A DNA stretch of 64,000 nt from Pontederia crassipes (taxonomy: Eukaryota > Streptophyta > Magnoliopsida > Commelinales > Pontederiaceae). A model generated the notes under the pieces. The model was not told the DNA's origin and did not search any database. It worked only from the letters and a program-made list of their open reading frames with translations. The stretch lies in contig JAUKPH010000022.1 of assembly GCA_030549335.1 (NCBI GenBank), positions 1,054,001-1,118,000 on the forward strand, written 5' to 3'. Below are positions 10,647 through 23,680 of this stretch, one piece after another; position 1 is the first letter of the stretch, and every line of letters begins with the position of its first letter. Made by a program: the position numbers and the translations under genes.

Positions 10647-12588
10647 AATAAGTATCTATAACTTATAGCTTTGAACCTTACTCTAAGGCTCTAATCCCCA
10701 AGAGCGTTATCTTTGATTGTAACGGTTCAACTTCGGTTTGAAATAGAGTTAAAGTTCTAAAGATCTATAACATCCTAGGACACCCAAAGGTTGCAATAAG
10801 TGTCTATAACTTATAGCTTTGAACCTAACTCTAAGACTCTAATCCCCAAGATCGTTATCTTTGATTGTAACGGTTCAACTTCGATTTGAAATAGAGTTAA
10901 AGTTCTAAAGATCTATCACCTCTTAGGGCACCCAAAGGTTGTAATTAGTATCTATAACTTATAGCTTTGAACCTTACTCTAAGGCTCTAATCCCCAAGAG
11001 CGTTATCTTTGATTGTAACGGTTCAACTTCGGTTTGAAATAGAGTTAAAGTTCTAAAGATCTAAAACATCCTAGGACACCCAAAGGTTGTAATAAGTGTC
11101 TATAACTTATAGCTTTGAACCTAACTCTAAGACTCTAATCCCCAAGATCGTTATCTTTGATTGTACCGGTTCAACTTCGGTTTGAAATAGAGTTAAAGTT
11201 CTAAAGATCTATCACCTCTTAGGGCACCCAAAGGTTGTAATAAGTATCTATAACTTATAGCTTTGAACCTTACTCTAAGGCTCTAATCCCCAAGAGCGTT
11301 ATCTTTGATTGTAACGGTTCGACTTCGGTTTGAAATAGAGTTAAAGTTCTAAAGATCTATCACCTCTTAGGACACCCAAAGGTTGTAATAAATATCTATA
11401 ACTTATACCTTTGAACCTTACTCTAAGACTCTAATCCCCAAGAGCGTTATGTTTGATTGTAACGGTTCAACTTCGGTTTGAAATAGAGTTAAAGTTCTAA
11501 AGATCTATCACCTCTTAGGGCACCCAAAGGTTGTAATAAGTATCTATAACTTATAGCTTTGAACCTTACTCTAAGGCTCTAATCCCCAAGAGCGTTATCT
11601 TTGATTGTGACGGTTCAACTTCGGTTTGAAATAGAGTTAAAGTTCTAAAGATCTATCACCTCTTAGGGCACCCAAAGGTTGTAATAAGTATCTATAACTT
11701 ATAGCCTTGAACCTTACTCTAAGGCTCTAATCCCCAAGAGCGTTATCTTTGATTGTAACGGTTCAACTTCGGTTTGAAATAGAGTTAAAGTTCTAAAGAT
11801 CTATCACCTCTTAGGACACCCAAAGGTTGTAATAAATGTCTATAACTTATAGCTTTGAACCTTACTCTAACACTCTAATCCCCAAGAGCGTTATCTTTGA
11901 TTGTAACGGTTCAACTTCGGTTTGAAATAGAGTTAAAGTTCTAAAGATCTATCACCTCTTAGGACACCCAAAGGTTGTAATAAATATCTATAACTTATAG
12001 CTTTGAACATTACTCTAAGACTCTAATCCCCAAGAGCGTTATCTTTGATTGTAACGGTTCAACTTCGGTTTGAAATAGAGTTAAAGTTCTAAAGATCTAT
12101 CACCTCTTAGGGCACCCAAAGGTTGTAATAAGTATCTATAACTTATAGCTTTGAACCTTACTCTAAGGCTCTAATCCCCAAGAGCGTTATCTTTGATTGT
12201 AACGGTTCAACTTCGATTTGAAATAGAGTTAAAGTTCTAAAGATCTATCAACTCTTAGGGCACCCAAAGGTTGTAATAAGTATCTATAACTTATAGCATT
12301 GAACCTTACTCTAAGGCTCTAATCCCCAAGAGCGTTATCTTTGATTGTAACGGTTCAACTTCGGTTTGGAATAGAGTTAAAGTTCTAAAGATCTATCACC
12401 TCTTAGGGCACCCAAAGGTTGTAATAAGTATCTATAACTTATAGCTTTGAACCTTACTCTAGCTTTGAACCTTACTCTAATACTGTAATCCCCAAGAGCG
12501 TTATCTTTGATTGTAACGGTTCAACTTCGGTTTGAAATAGAGTTAAAGTTCTAAAGATCTATCACCTCTTAGGGCACCCAAAGGTTGT
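10647..12588 (+). repeat. 13-monomer HOR of 1,942 bp, copy 2
   Basis: Near-identical to 8705-10646. The only difference I noticed is a private ATCAACTCTT at about 12247, where copy 1 has ATCACCTCTT. It ends with the second 18-bp-duplicated monomer (12423-12588). Near identity over almost 2 kb implies a recent duplication. Confidence 0.92.
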
Positions 12589-13624
12589 AATAAGTATCTA
12601 TAACTTATAGCTTTGAACCTTACTCTAAGGCTCTAATCCCCAAGAGCGTTATCTTTGATTGTAACGGTTCGACTTCGGTTTGAAATAGAGTTAAAGTTCT
12701 AAAGATCTATCACCTCTTAGGACACCCAAAGGTTGTAATAAATATCTATAACTTATACCTTTGAACCTTACTCTAAGACTCTAATCCCCAAGAGCGTTAT
12801 CTTTGATTGTAACGGTTCAACTTCGGTTTGAAATAGAGTTAAAGTTCTAAAGATCTATCACCTCTTAGGGCACCCAAAGGTTGTAATAAGTATCTATAAC
12901 TTATAGCTTTGAACCTTACTCTAAGGCTCTAATCCCCAAGAGCGTTATCTTTGATTGTGACGGTTCAACTTCGGTTTGAAATAGAGTTAAAGTTCTAAAG
13001 ATCTATCACCTCTTAGGGCACCCAAAGGTTGTAATAAGTATCTATAACTTATAGCCTTGAACCTTACTCTAAGGCTCTAATCCCCAAGAGCGTTATCTTT
13101 GATTGTAACGGTTCAACTTCGGTTTGAAATAGAGTTAAAGTTCTAAAGATCTATCACCTCTTAGGACACCCAAAGGTTGTAATAAATGTCTATAACTTAT
13201 AGCTTTGAACCTTACTCTAACACTCTAATCCCCAAGAGCGTTATCTTTGATTGTAACGGTTCAACTTCGGTTTGAAATAGAGTTAAAGTTCTAAAGATCT
13301 ATCACCTCTTAGGACACCCAAAGGTTGTAATAAATATCTATAACTTATAGCTTTGAACATTACTCTAAGACTCTAATCCCCAAGAGCGTTATCTTTGATT
13401 GTAACGGTTCAACTTCGGTTTGAAATAGAGTTAAAGTTCTAAAGATCTATCACCTCTTAGGGCACCCAAAGGTTGTAATAAGTATCTATAACTTATAGCT
13501 TTGAACCTTACTCTAAGGCTCTAATCCCCAAGAGCGTTATCTTTGATTGTAACGGTTCAACTTCGATTTGAAATAGAGTTAAAGTTCTAAAGATCTATCA
13601 CCTCTTAGGGCACCCAAAGGTTGT
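12589..13624 (+). repeat. Partial third copy of the 1,942-bp HOR (7 monomers)
   Basis: Matches 11239-12274 at an offset of 1,350 bp (9 monomers plus 18 bp), so the first four monomers of the HOR are missing. TTCGAC at 12669 pairs with 11319, and GAACATT at 13355 with 12005. One private difference is GCGTTATCTTTG at about 12800, where copies 1 and 2 have GCGTTATGTTTG. Beyond 13624 it no longer follows the 13-mer. From 12737 it also follows the 29-monomer block, so this is the seam between the two families. Confidence 0.82.
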
Positions 13625-16600
13625 AATAAGTATCTATAACTTATAGCTTTGAACCTTACTCTAAGTCTCTAATCCCCAAGAGCGTTATCTTTGATTGTAA
13701 CGGTTCAACTTCGGTTTGAAATAGAGTTAAAGTTCTAAAGATCTATCACCTCTTAGGACACCCAAAGGTTGTAATAAGTATCTATAACTTATAGCTTTGA
13801 ACCTTACTCTAAGGCTCTAATCCCCAAGAGCGTTATCTTTGATTGTAACGGTTCAACTTCGATTTGAAATAGAGTTAAAGTTCTAAAGATCTATCACCTC
13901 TTAGGGCACCCAAAGGTTGTAATTAGTATCTATAACTTATAGCTTTGAACCTTACTCTAAGGCTCTAATCCCCAAGAGCGTTATCTTTGATTGTAACGGT
14001 TCAACTTCGGTTTGAAATAGAGTTAAAGTTCTAAAGATCTATAACATCCTAGGACACCCAAAGGTTGTAATAAGTGTCGATAACTTATAGCTTTGAACCT
14101 AACTCTAAGACTCTAATCCCCAAGATCGTTATCTTTGATTGTAACGGTTCAACTTCGGTTTGAAATAGAGTAAAAGTTCTAAAGATCTATCACCTCTTAG
14201 GGCACCCAAAGGTTGTAATAAGTATCTATAACTTATAGCTTTGAACCTTACTCTAAGGCTCTAATCCCCAAGAGCGTTATCTTTGATTGTAACGGTTCAA
14301 CTTCGGTTTGAAATAGAGTTAAAGTTCTAAAGATCTATCACCTCTTAGGACACCCAAAGGTTGCAATAAATATCTATAACTTATAGCTTTGAACCTTACT
14401 CTAAGACTCTAATCCCCAAGAGCGTTATCTTTGATTGTAACGGTTCAACTTCGGTTTGAAATAGAGTTAAAGTTCTAAAGATCTATCACCTCTTAGGGCA
14501 CCCAAAGGTTGTAATAAGTATCTATAACGTATAGCCTTGAACCTTACTCTAATCCCCAAGAGCGTTATCTTTTATTGTAACGGTTCAACTTCGGTTTGAA
14601 ATAGAGTTAATGTTCTAAAGATCTATCACCTCTTAGGGCACCCAAAGGTTGTAATAAGTATTTATAACTTATAGCTTTGAACCTTACTCTAATACTCTAA
14701 TCCCCAAGAGCGTTATCTTTGATTGTAACGGTTCAACTTCGGTTTGAAATAGAGTTAAAGTTCTAAAGATCTATCACCTCTTGGGGCACCGAAAGGTTGT
14801 AATAAGTATCTATAACTTATAGCTTTGAACCTTACTCTAGGACTCTAATCCCCAAGAGCGTTATCTTTGATTGTAACGGTTCAACTTCGGTTTGAAATAG
14901 AGTTAAAGTTCTAAAGATCTATTACCTCTTAGGGCACCCAAAGGTTGTAATAAGAATCTACAACTTATAGCTTTGAACCTTACTCTAAGACTCTAATCCC
15001 CAAGAGCGTTATCTTTGATTGTAACGGTTCAACTTCGGTTTGAAATAGAGTTAAAGTTCTAAAGATCTATCACCTCTTAGGGCACCCAAAGGTTGTAATA
15101 AGTATCTATAACTTATAGCTTTGAACCTTACCCTAATACTCTAATCACCAAGAGCGTTATCTTTGATTGTAACGGTTCTACTTCGGTTTGAAATAGAGTT
15201 AAAGTTCTAAAGATCTATCACATCTTAGGGCACCCAAAGGTTGTAATAAGTATCTATAACTTATAGCTTTGAACCTTACTCTAATACTCTAATCACCAAG
15301 AGCGTTATCTTTGATTGTAATGGTTCTACTTCGGTTTGGAATAGAGTTAAAGTTCTAAAGATCTATCACCTCCTAGGACAACCAAAGGTTGTAATAAGTG
15401 TCTATAACTTATAGCTTTGAACCTAACTCTAGGACTCTAATCCCCAAGAGCGTTATCTTTGATTGTAACGGTTCAACTTCGGTTTGAAATAGAGTTAAAG
15501 TTCTAAAGATCTATCACCTCTTAGGGCACCCAAAGGTTGTAATAAGTATCTATAAATTATAGCTTTGAACCTTACTCTAATACTCTAATCCCCAAGAGCG
15601 TTATCTTTGATTGTAACGGTTCAACTTCGGTTTGAACTAGAGTTAAAGTTCTAAAGATCTATCACCTCTTAGGACACCCAAAGGTTGTAATAAATATCTA
15701 TAACTTATAGCTTTGAACCTTACTCTAAGACTCTAATCCCCAAGAGCGTTATCTTTGATTGTAACGGTTCAACTTCGGTTTGAAATAAGTTAAAGTTCTA
15801 AAGATCTATCACCTCTTAGGGCACCCAAAGGTTGTAATAAGTATCTATAACTTATAGCTTTGAACCTTACTCTAAGGCTCTAATCCCCAAGAGCGTTATC
15901 TTTGATTGTAACGGTTCAACTTCGATTTGAAATAGGGTTAAAGTTCTAAAGATCTATCACCTCCTAGGACAACCAAAGGTTGTAATAAGTGTCTATAACT
16001 TATAGCTTTGAACCTAACTCTAAGACTCTAATCCCCAAGATCGTTATCTTTGATTGTAACGGTTCAACTTCGGTTTGAAATAGAGTTAAAGTTCTAAAGA
16101 TCTATCACCTCTTAGGGCACCCAAAGGTTGTAATAAGTATCTATAACTTATAGCTTTGAACCTTACTCTAAGGCTCTAATCCCCAAGAGCGTTATCTTTG
16201 ATTGTAACGGTTCAACTTCGGTTTGAAATAGAGTTAAAGTTCTAAAGATCTATCACCTCTTAGGACACCCAAAGGTTGTAATAAATATCTATAACTTATA
16301 GCTTTGAACCTTACTCTAACACTGTAATCCCCAAGAGCGTTATCTTTGATTGTAACGGTTCAACTTCGTTTTGAAATAGAGTTAAAGTTCTAAAGATCTA
16401 TCACCTCTTAGGACACCCAAAGGTTGTAATAAATATCTATAACTTATAGCTTTGAACCTTACTCTAAGACTCTAATCCCCAAGAGCGTTATCTTTGATTG
16501 TAACGGTTCAACTTCGGTTTGAAATAGAGTTAAAGTTCTAAAGATCTATCACCTCTTAGGGCACCCAAAGGTTGTCATAAGTATCTATAACTTATAGCTT

Positions 16601-17019
16601 TGAACCTTACTCTAAGGCTCTAATCCCCAAGAGCGTTATCTTTGATTGTAACGGTTCAACTTCAATTTGAAATAGAGTTAAAGTTCTAAAGATCTATCAC
16701 CTCTTAGGGCACCCAAAGGTTGTAATAAGTATCTATAACTTATAGCTTTGAACCTTACTCTAAGGCTCTAATCCCCAAGAGCGTTATCTTTGATTGTAAC
16801 GGTTCAACTTCGGTTTGAAATAGAGTTAAAGTTCTAAAGATCTATCACCTCTTAGGACACCCAAAGGTTGTAATAAATATCTATAACTTATAGCTTTGAA
16901 CCTTACTCTAAGACTCTAATCCCCAAGAGCGTTATCTTTGATTGTAACGGTTCAACTTCTGTTTGAAATAGAGTTAAAGTTCTAAAGATCTATCACCTCT
17001 TAGGGCACCCAAAGGTTGT
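12737..17019 (+). repeat. 29-monomer block, second copy
   Basis: 4,283 bp, equal to 29 x 148 minus one 8-bp and one 1-bp deletion. It repeats 4424-8704 (see the paired markers there), and its early part also repeats 149-3987: GAACATT at 1211 and 13355, AACGTATAG at 2383 and 14527, both 12,144 bp apart. Point differences from the first copy are scattered, such as AGTAAAAG at about 14169 and TTGCAATAAA at about 14362. Confidence 0.9.
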
Positions 17020-19240
17020 AATAAGTATCTATAACTTATAGCTTTGAACCTTACTCTAAGGCTCTAATCCCCAAGAGCGTTATCTTTGATTGTAACGGTT
17101 CAACTTCGATTTGAAATAGAGTTAAAGTTCTAAAGATCTATCACCTCTTAGGGCACCCAAAGGTTGTAATTAGTATCTATAACTTATAGCTTTGAACCTT
17201 ACTCTAAGGCTCTAATCCCCAAGAGCGTTATCTTTGATTGTAACGGTTCAACTTCGGTTTGAAATAGAGTTAAAGTTCTAAAGATCTATAACATCCTAGG
17301 ACACCCAAAGGTTGTAATAAGTGTCTATAACTTATAGCTTTGAACCTAACTCTAAGACTCTAATCCCCATGATCGTTATCTTTGATTGTAACGGTTCAAC
17401 TTCGGTTTGAAATAGAGTTAAAGTTCTAAAGATCTATCACATCTTAGGGCACCCAAAGGTTGTAATAAGTATCTATAACTTATAGCTTTGAACCTTACTC
17501 TAAGGCTCTAATCCCCAAGAGCGTTATCTTTGATTGTAACGGTTCAACTTCGGTTTGAAATAGAGTTAAAGTTCTAAAGATCTATCACCTCTTAGGACAC
17601 CCAAAGGTTGTAATAAATATCTATAACTTATAGCTTTGAACCTTACTCTAAGACTCTAATCCCCAATAGCGTTATCTTTGATTATAACGGTTCAACTTCG
17701 GTTTGAAATAGAGTTAAAGTTCTAAAGATCTATCACCTCTTAGGGCACCCAAAGGTTGTAATAAGTATCTATAACTTATAGCTTTGAACCTTACTCTAAG
17801 GCTCTAATCCCCAAGAGCGTTATCTTTGATTGTGACGGTTCAACTTCGATTTGAAATAGAGTTAATGTTCTAAAGATCTATCACCTCTTAGGGCACCCAA
17901 AGGTTGTAATAAGTATCTATAACTTATAGCTTTGAACCTTACTCTAATACTCTAATCCCCAAGAGCGTTATCTTTGATTGTAACGGTTCAACTTCGGTTT
18001 GAAATAGAGTTAAAGTTCTAAAGATCTATCACCTCTTAGGACACCGAAAGGTTGTAATAAGTATCTATAATTTATAGCTTTGAACCTTACTCTAAGACTC
18101 TAATCCCCAAGAGCGTTATCTTTGATTGTAACGGTTCAATTTCGGTTTGAAATAGAGTTAAAGTTCTAAAGATCTATTACCTCTTAGGGCACCCAAAGGT
18201 TGTAATAAGTATCTACAACTTATACCTTTGAACCTTACTCAAAGACTCTAATCCCCAAGAGCGTTATCTTTGATTGTAACGGTTCAACTTCGGTTTGAAA
18301 TAGAGTTAAAGTTCTAAAGATCTATCACCTCTTAGGGCACCCAAAGGTTGTAATAAGTATCTATAACTTATAGCTTTGAACCTTACCCTAATACTCTAAT
18401 CACCAAGAGCGTTATCTTTGATTGTAATGGTTCTACTTCGGTTTGAAATAGAGTTAAAGTTCTAAAGATCTATCACATCTTAGGGCACCCAAAGGTTGTA
18501 ATAAGTATCTATAACTTATAGCTTTGAACCTTACTCTAATACTCTAATCACCAAGAGCGTTATCTTTGATTGTAATGGTTCCTACTTCGGTTTGAAATAG
18601 AGTTAAAGTTCTAAAGATCTATCACCTCCTAGGACAACCAAAGGTTGTAATAAGTGTCTATAACTTATAGCTTTGAACCTAACTCTAGGACTCTAATCCC
18701 CAAGAGCGTTATCTTTGATTGTAACGGTTCAACTTCGGTTTGAAATAGAGTTAAAGTTCTAAAGATCTATCACCTCTTAGGGCACCCAAAGGTTGTAATA
18801 AGTATCCATAAATTATAGCTTTGAACCTTACTCTAATACTCTAATCCCCAAGAGCGTTATCTTTGATTGTAACGGTTCAACTTCGGTTTGAAATAGAGTT
18901 AAAGTTCTAAAGATCTATCACCTCTTAGGACACCCAAAGGTTGTAATAAATATCTATAACTTATAGCTTTGAACCTTACTCTAAGACTCTAATCCCCAAG
19001 AGCGTTATCTTTGATTGTAACGGTTCAACTTCGGTTTGAAATAGAGTTAAAGTTCTAAAGATCTATCACCTCTTAGGGCACCCAAAGGTTGTAATAAGTA
19101 TCTATAACTTATAGCTTTGAACCTTACTCTAAGGCTCTAATCCCCAAGAGCGTTATCTTTGATTGTAACGGTTCAACTTCGATTTGAAATAGGGTTAAAG
19201 TTCTAAAGATCTATCACCTCCTAGGACAACCAAAGGTTGT
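17020..19240 (+). repeat. 15-monomer block related to 55356 onward
   Basis: This 2,221-bp stretch does not continue the preceding 29-mer. Its early part shares several marker combinations, in order, with sequence 38,336 bp downstream: GTGACGG with GATTTG and GTTAATGTTC (17832 and 56168), CTATAACATCC (17286 and 55622), TCTACAAC (18212 and 56548), CTCAAAG (18238 and 56574). One marker, TTCAATTTCGG, is in a neighbouring monomer in the two places. The monomer at 18500-18648 has a unique 1-bp insertion (GGTTCCTACTTCGG), making it 149 bp. Confidence 0.7.
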
Positions 19241-19832
19241 AATAAGTGTCTATAACTTATAGCTTTGAACCTAACTCTAAGACTCTAATCCCCAAGATCG
19301 TTATCTTTGATTGTAACGGTTCAACTTCGGTTTGAAATAGAGTTAAAGTTCTAAAGATCTACCACCTCTTAGGGCACCCAAAGGTTGTAATAAGTATCTA
19401 TAACTTATAGCTTTGAACCTTACTCTAAGGCTCTAATCCCCAAGAGCGTTATCTTTGATTGTAACGGTTCAACTTCGGTTTGAAATAGAGTTAAAGTTCT
19501 AAAGATCTATCACCTCTTAGGACACCCAAAGGTTGTAATAAATATCTATAACTTATACCTTTGAACCTTACCCTAAGACTCTAATCCCCAAGAGCGTTAT
19601 CTTTGATTGTAACGGTTCAACTTCGGTTTGAAATAGAGTTAAAGTTCTAAAGATCTATCACCTCTTAGGGCACCCAAAGGTTGTAATAAGTATCTATAAC
19701 TTATAGCTTTGAACCTTACTCTAAGGCTCTAATCCCAAAGAGCGTTATCTTTGATTGTGACGGTTCAACTTCGGTTTGAAATAGAGTTAAAGTTCTAAAG
19801 ATCTATCACCTCTTAGGGCACCCAAAGGTTGT

Positions 19833-21756
19833 AATAAGTATCTATAACTTATAGCTTTGAACCTTACCCTAATACTCTAATCACCAAGAGCGTTATCTTT
19901 GATTGTAATGGTTCTACTTCGGTTTGAAATAGAGTTAAAGTTCTAAAGATCTATCACATCTTAGGGCACCCAAAGGTTGTAATAAGTATCTATAACTTAT
20001 AGCTTTGAACCTTACTCTAAGGCTCTAATCCCCAAGAGCGTTATCTTTGATTGTAACGGTTCAACTTCGATTTGAAATAGAGTTAAAGTTCTAAAGATCT
20101 ATCACCTCTTAGGGCACCCAAAGGTTGTAATTAGTATCTATAACTTATAGCTTTGAACCTTACTCTAAGGCTCTAATCCCCAAGAGCGTTATCTTTGATT
20201 GTAACGGTTCAACTTTGGTTTGAAATAGAGTTAAAGTTCTAAAGATCTATAACATCCTAGGACACCCAAAGGTTGTAATAAGTGTCGATAACTTATAGCT
20301 TTGAACCTAACTCTAAGACTCTAATCCCCAAGATCGTTATCTTTGATTGTAACGGTTCAACTTCGGTTTGAAATAGAGTTAAAGTTCTAAAGATCTATCA
20401 CCTCTTAGGGCACCCAAAGGTTGTAATAAGTATCTATAACTTATAGCTTTGAACCTTACTCTAAGGCTCTAATCCCCAAGAGCGTTATCTTTGATTGTAA
20501 CGGTTCAACTTCGGTTTGAAATAGAGTTAAAGTTCTAAAGATCTATCACCTCTTAGGACAACCAAAGGTTGTAATAAGTATCTATAACTTATAGCCTTGA
20601 ACCTTACTCTAAGGCTCTAATCCCCAAGAGCATTATCTTTGATTGTAACGGTTCAACTTCGGTTTGAAATAGAGTTAATGTTCTAAAGATCTATCACCTC
20701 TTAGGACACCCAAAGGTTGTAATAAATATCTATAACTTATAGCTTTGAACCTTACTCTAAGGCTCTAATCCCCAAGAGCGTTATCTTTGATTGTAACGGT
20801 TCAACTTCGGTTTGAAATAGAGTTAAAGTTCTAAAGATCTATCACCTCTTAGGACACCCAAAGGTTGTAATAAATATCTATAACTTATAGCTTTGAACCT
20901 TACTCTAAGACTCTAATCCCCAAGAGCGTTATCTTTGATTGTAACGGTTCAACTTCGGTTTGAAATAGAGTTAAAGTTGTAAAGATCTATCACCTCTTAG
21001 GGCACCCAAAGGTTGTAATAAGTATCTATAACTTATAGCTTTGAACCTTACTCTAAGGCTCTAATCCCCAAGAGCGTTATCTTTGATTGTGACGGTTCAA
21101 CTTCGATTTGAAATAGAGTTAAAGTTCTAAAGATCTATCACTTCTTAGGGCACCCAAAGGTTGTAATAAGTATCTATAACTTATAGCTTTGAACCTTACT
21201 CTAAGTCTCTAATCCCCAAGAGCGTTATCTTTGATTGTAACGGTTCAACTTCGGTTTGAAATAGAGTTAAAGTTCTAAAGATCTATCACCTCTTAGGACA
21301 CCCAAAGGTTGTAATAAGTATCTATAACTTATAGCTTTGAACCTTACTCTAAGGCTCTAATCCCCAAGAGCGTTATCTTTGATTGTAACGGTTCAACTTC
21401 GATTTGAAATAGAGTTAAAGTTCTAAAGATCTATCACCTCTTAGGGCACCCAAAGGTTGTAATTAGTATCTATAACTTATAGCTTTGAACCTTACTCTAA
21501 GGCTCTAATCCCCAAGAGCGTTATCTTTGATTGTAACGGTTCAACTTCGGTTTGAAATAGAGTTAAAGTTCTAAAGATCTATAACATCCTAGGACACCCA
21601 AAGGTTGTAATAAGTGTCGATAACTTATAGCTTTGAACCTAACTCTAAGACTCTAATCCCCAAGATCGTTATCTTTGATTGTAACGGTTCAACTTCGGTT
21701 TGAAATAGAGTTAAAGTTCTAAAGATCTATCACCTCTTAGGGCACCCAAAGGTTGT
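19833..21756 (+). repeat. 13-monomer HOR of 1,924 bp inside the 49-mer, copy 1
   Basis: Exactly 13 x 148 bp, repeated at 21757-23680. It starts with a monomer bearing ACCCTAATACTC with ATCACC and TTCTACTTCGG, and ends with one opening AATAAGTGTCGATAAC. CATTATC variants at 20631 and 22555 are 1,924 bp apart. GTGTCGATAAC monomers are spaced 9 then 4 monomers apart, giving a 9+4 substructure. Confidence 0.92.
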
Positions 21757-23680
21757 AATAAGTATCTATAACTTATAGCTTTGAACCTTACCCTAATACT
21801 CTAATCACCAAGAGCGTTATCTTTGATTGTAATGGTTCTACTTCGGTTTGAAATAGAGTTAAAGTTCTAAAGATCTATCACATCTTAGGGCACCCAAAGG
21901 TTGTAATAAGTATCTATAACTTATAGCTTTGAACCTTACTCTAAGGCTCTAATCCCCAAGAGCGTTACCTTTGATTGTAACGGTTCAACTTCGATTTGAA
22001 ATAGAGTTAAAGTTCTAAAGATCTATCACCTCTTAGGGCACCCAAAGGTTGTAATTAGTATCTATAACTTATAGCTTTGAACCTTACTCTAAGGCTCTAA
22101 TCCCCAAGAGCGTTATCTTTGATTGTAACGGTTCAACTTCGGTTTGAAATAGAGTTAAAGTTCTAAAGATCTATAACATCCTAGGACACCCAAAGGTTGT
22201 AATAAGTGTCGATAACTTATAGCTTTGAACCTAACTCTAAGACTCTAATCCCCAAGATCGTTATCTTTGATTGTAACGGTTCAACTTCGGTTTGAAATAG
22301 AGTTAAAGTTCTAAAGATCTATCACCTCTTAGGGCACCCAAAGGTTGTAATAAGTATCTATAACTTATAGCTTTGAACCTTACTCTAAGGCTCTAATCCC
22401 CAAGAGCGTTATCTTTGATTGTAACGGTTCAACTTCGGTTTGAAATAGAGTTAAAGTTCTAAAGATCTATCACCTCTTAGGACAACCAAAGGTTGTAATA
22501 AGTATCTATAACTTATAGCCTTGAACCTTACTCTAAGGCTCTAATCCCCAAGAGCATTATCTTTGATTGTAACGGTTCAACTTCGGTTTGAAATAGAGTT
22601 AATGTTCTAAAGATCTATCACCTCTTAGGACACCCAAAGGTTGTAATAAATATCTATAACTTATAGCTTTGAACCTTACTCTAAGGCTCTAATCCCCAAG
22701 AGCGTTATCTTTGATTGTAACGGTTCAACTTCGGTTTGAAATAGAGTTAAAGTTCTAAAGATCTATCACCTCTTAGGACACCCAAAGGTTGTAATAAATA
22801 TCTATAACTTATAGCTTTGAACCTTACTCTAAGACTCTAATCCCCAAGAGCGTTATCTTTGATTGTAACGGTTCAACTTCGGTTTGAAATAGAGTTAAAG
22901 TTCTAAAGATCTATCACCTCTTAGGGCACCCAAAGGTTGTAATAAGTATCTATAACTTATAGCTTTGAACCTTACTCTAAGGCTCTAATCCCCAAGAGCG
23001 TTATCTTTGATTGTGACGGTTCAACTTCGATTTGAAATAGAGTTAAAGTTCTAAAGATCTATCACTTCTTAGGGCACCCAAAGGTTGTAATAAGTATCTA
23101 TAACTTATAGCTTTGAACCTTACTCTAAGTCTCTAATCCCCAAGAGCGTTATCTTTGATTGTAACGGTTCAACTTCGGTTTGAAATAGAGTTAAAGTTCT
23201 AAAGATCTATCACCTCTTAGGACACCCAAAGGTTGTAATAAGTATCTATAACTTATAGCTTTGAACCTTACTCTAAGGCTCTAATCCCCAAGAGCGTTAT
23301 CTTTGATTGTAACGGTTCAACTTCGATTTGAAATAGAGTTAAAGTTCTAAAGATCTATCACCTCTTAGGGCACCCAAAGGTTGTAATTAGTATCTATAAC
23401 TTATAGCTTTGAACCTTACTCTAAGGCTCTAATCCCCAAGAGCGTTATCTTTGATTGTAACGGTTCAACTTCGGTTTGAAATAGAGTTAAAGTTCTAAAG
23501 ATCTATAACATCCTAGGACACCCAAAGGTTGTAATAAGTGTCGATAACTTATAGCTTTGAACCTAACTCTAAGACTCTAATCCCCAAGATCGTTATCTTT
23601 GATTGTAACGGTTCAACTTCGGTTTGAAATAGAGTTAAAGTTCTAAAGATCTATCACCTCTTAGGGCACCCAAAGGTTGT
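21757..23680 (+). repeat. 13-monomer HOR of 1,924 bp inside the 49-mer, copy 2
   Basis: Tandem to 19833-21756 with very few differences. One is GCGTTACCTTTG at about 21966, where copy 1 has GTTATC. The same change appears 7,235 bp downstream, so this difference predates the 49-mer duplication. Confidence 0.92.
22793..22940 (+). repeat. Monomer present in copy 1 but missing in copy 2 of the 49-mer
   Basis: This monomer (opening AATAAATATC, with GACTC) has no counterpart in copy 2. There, base 30027 (partner of 22792) is followed directly by the partner of 22941. This single-monomer loss changes the offset from 7,235 to 7,087 bp. It is a clean loss of one 148-bp unit, as expected from unequal exchange or slippage in register. 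Confidence 0.85.
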
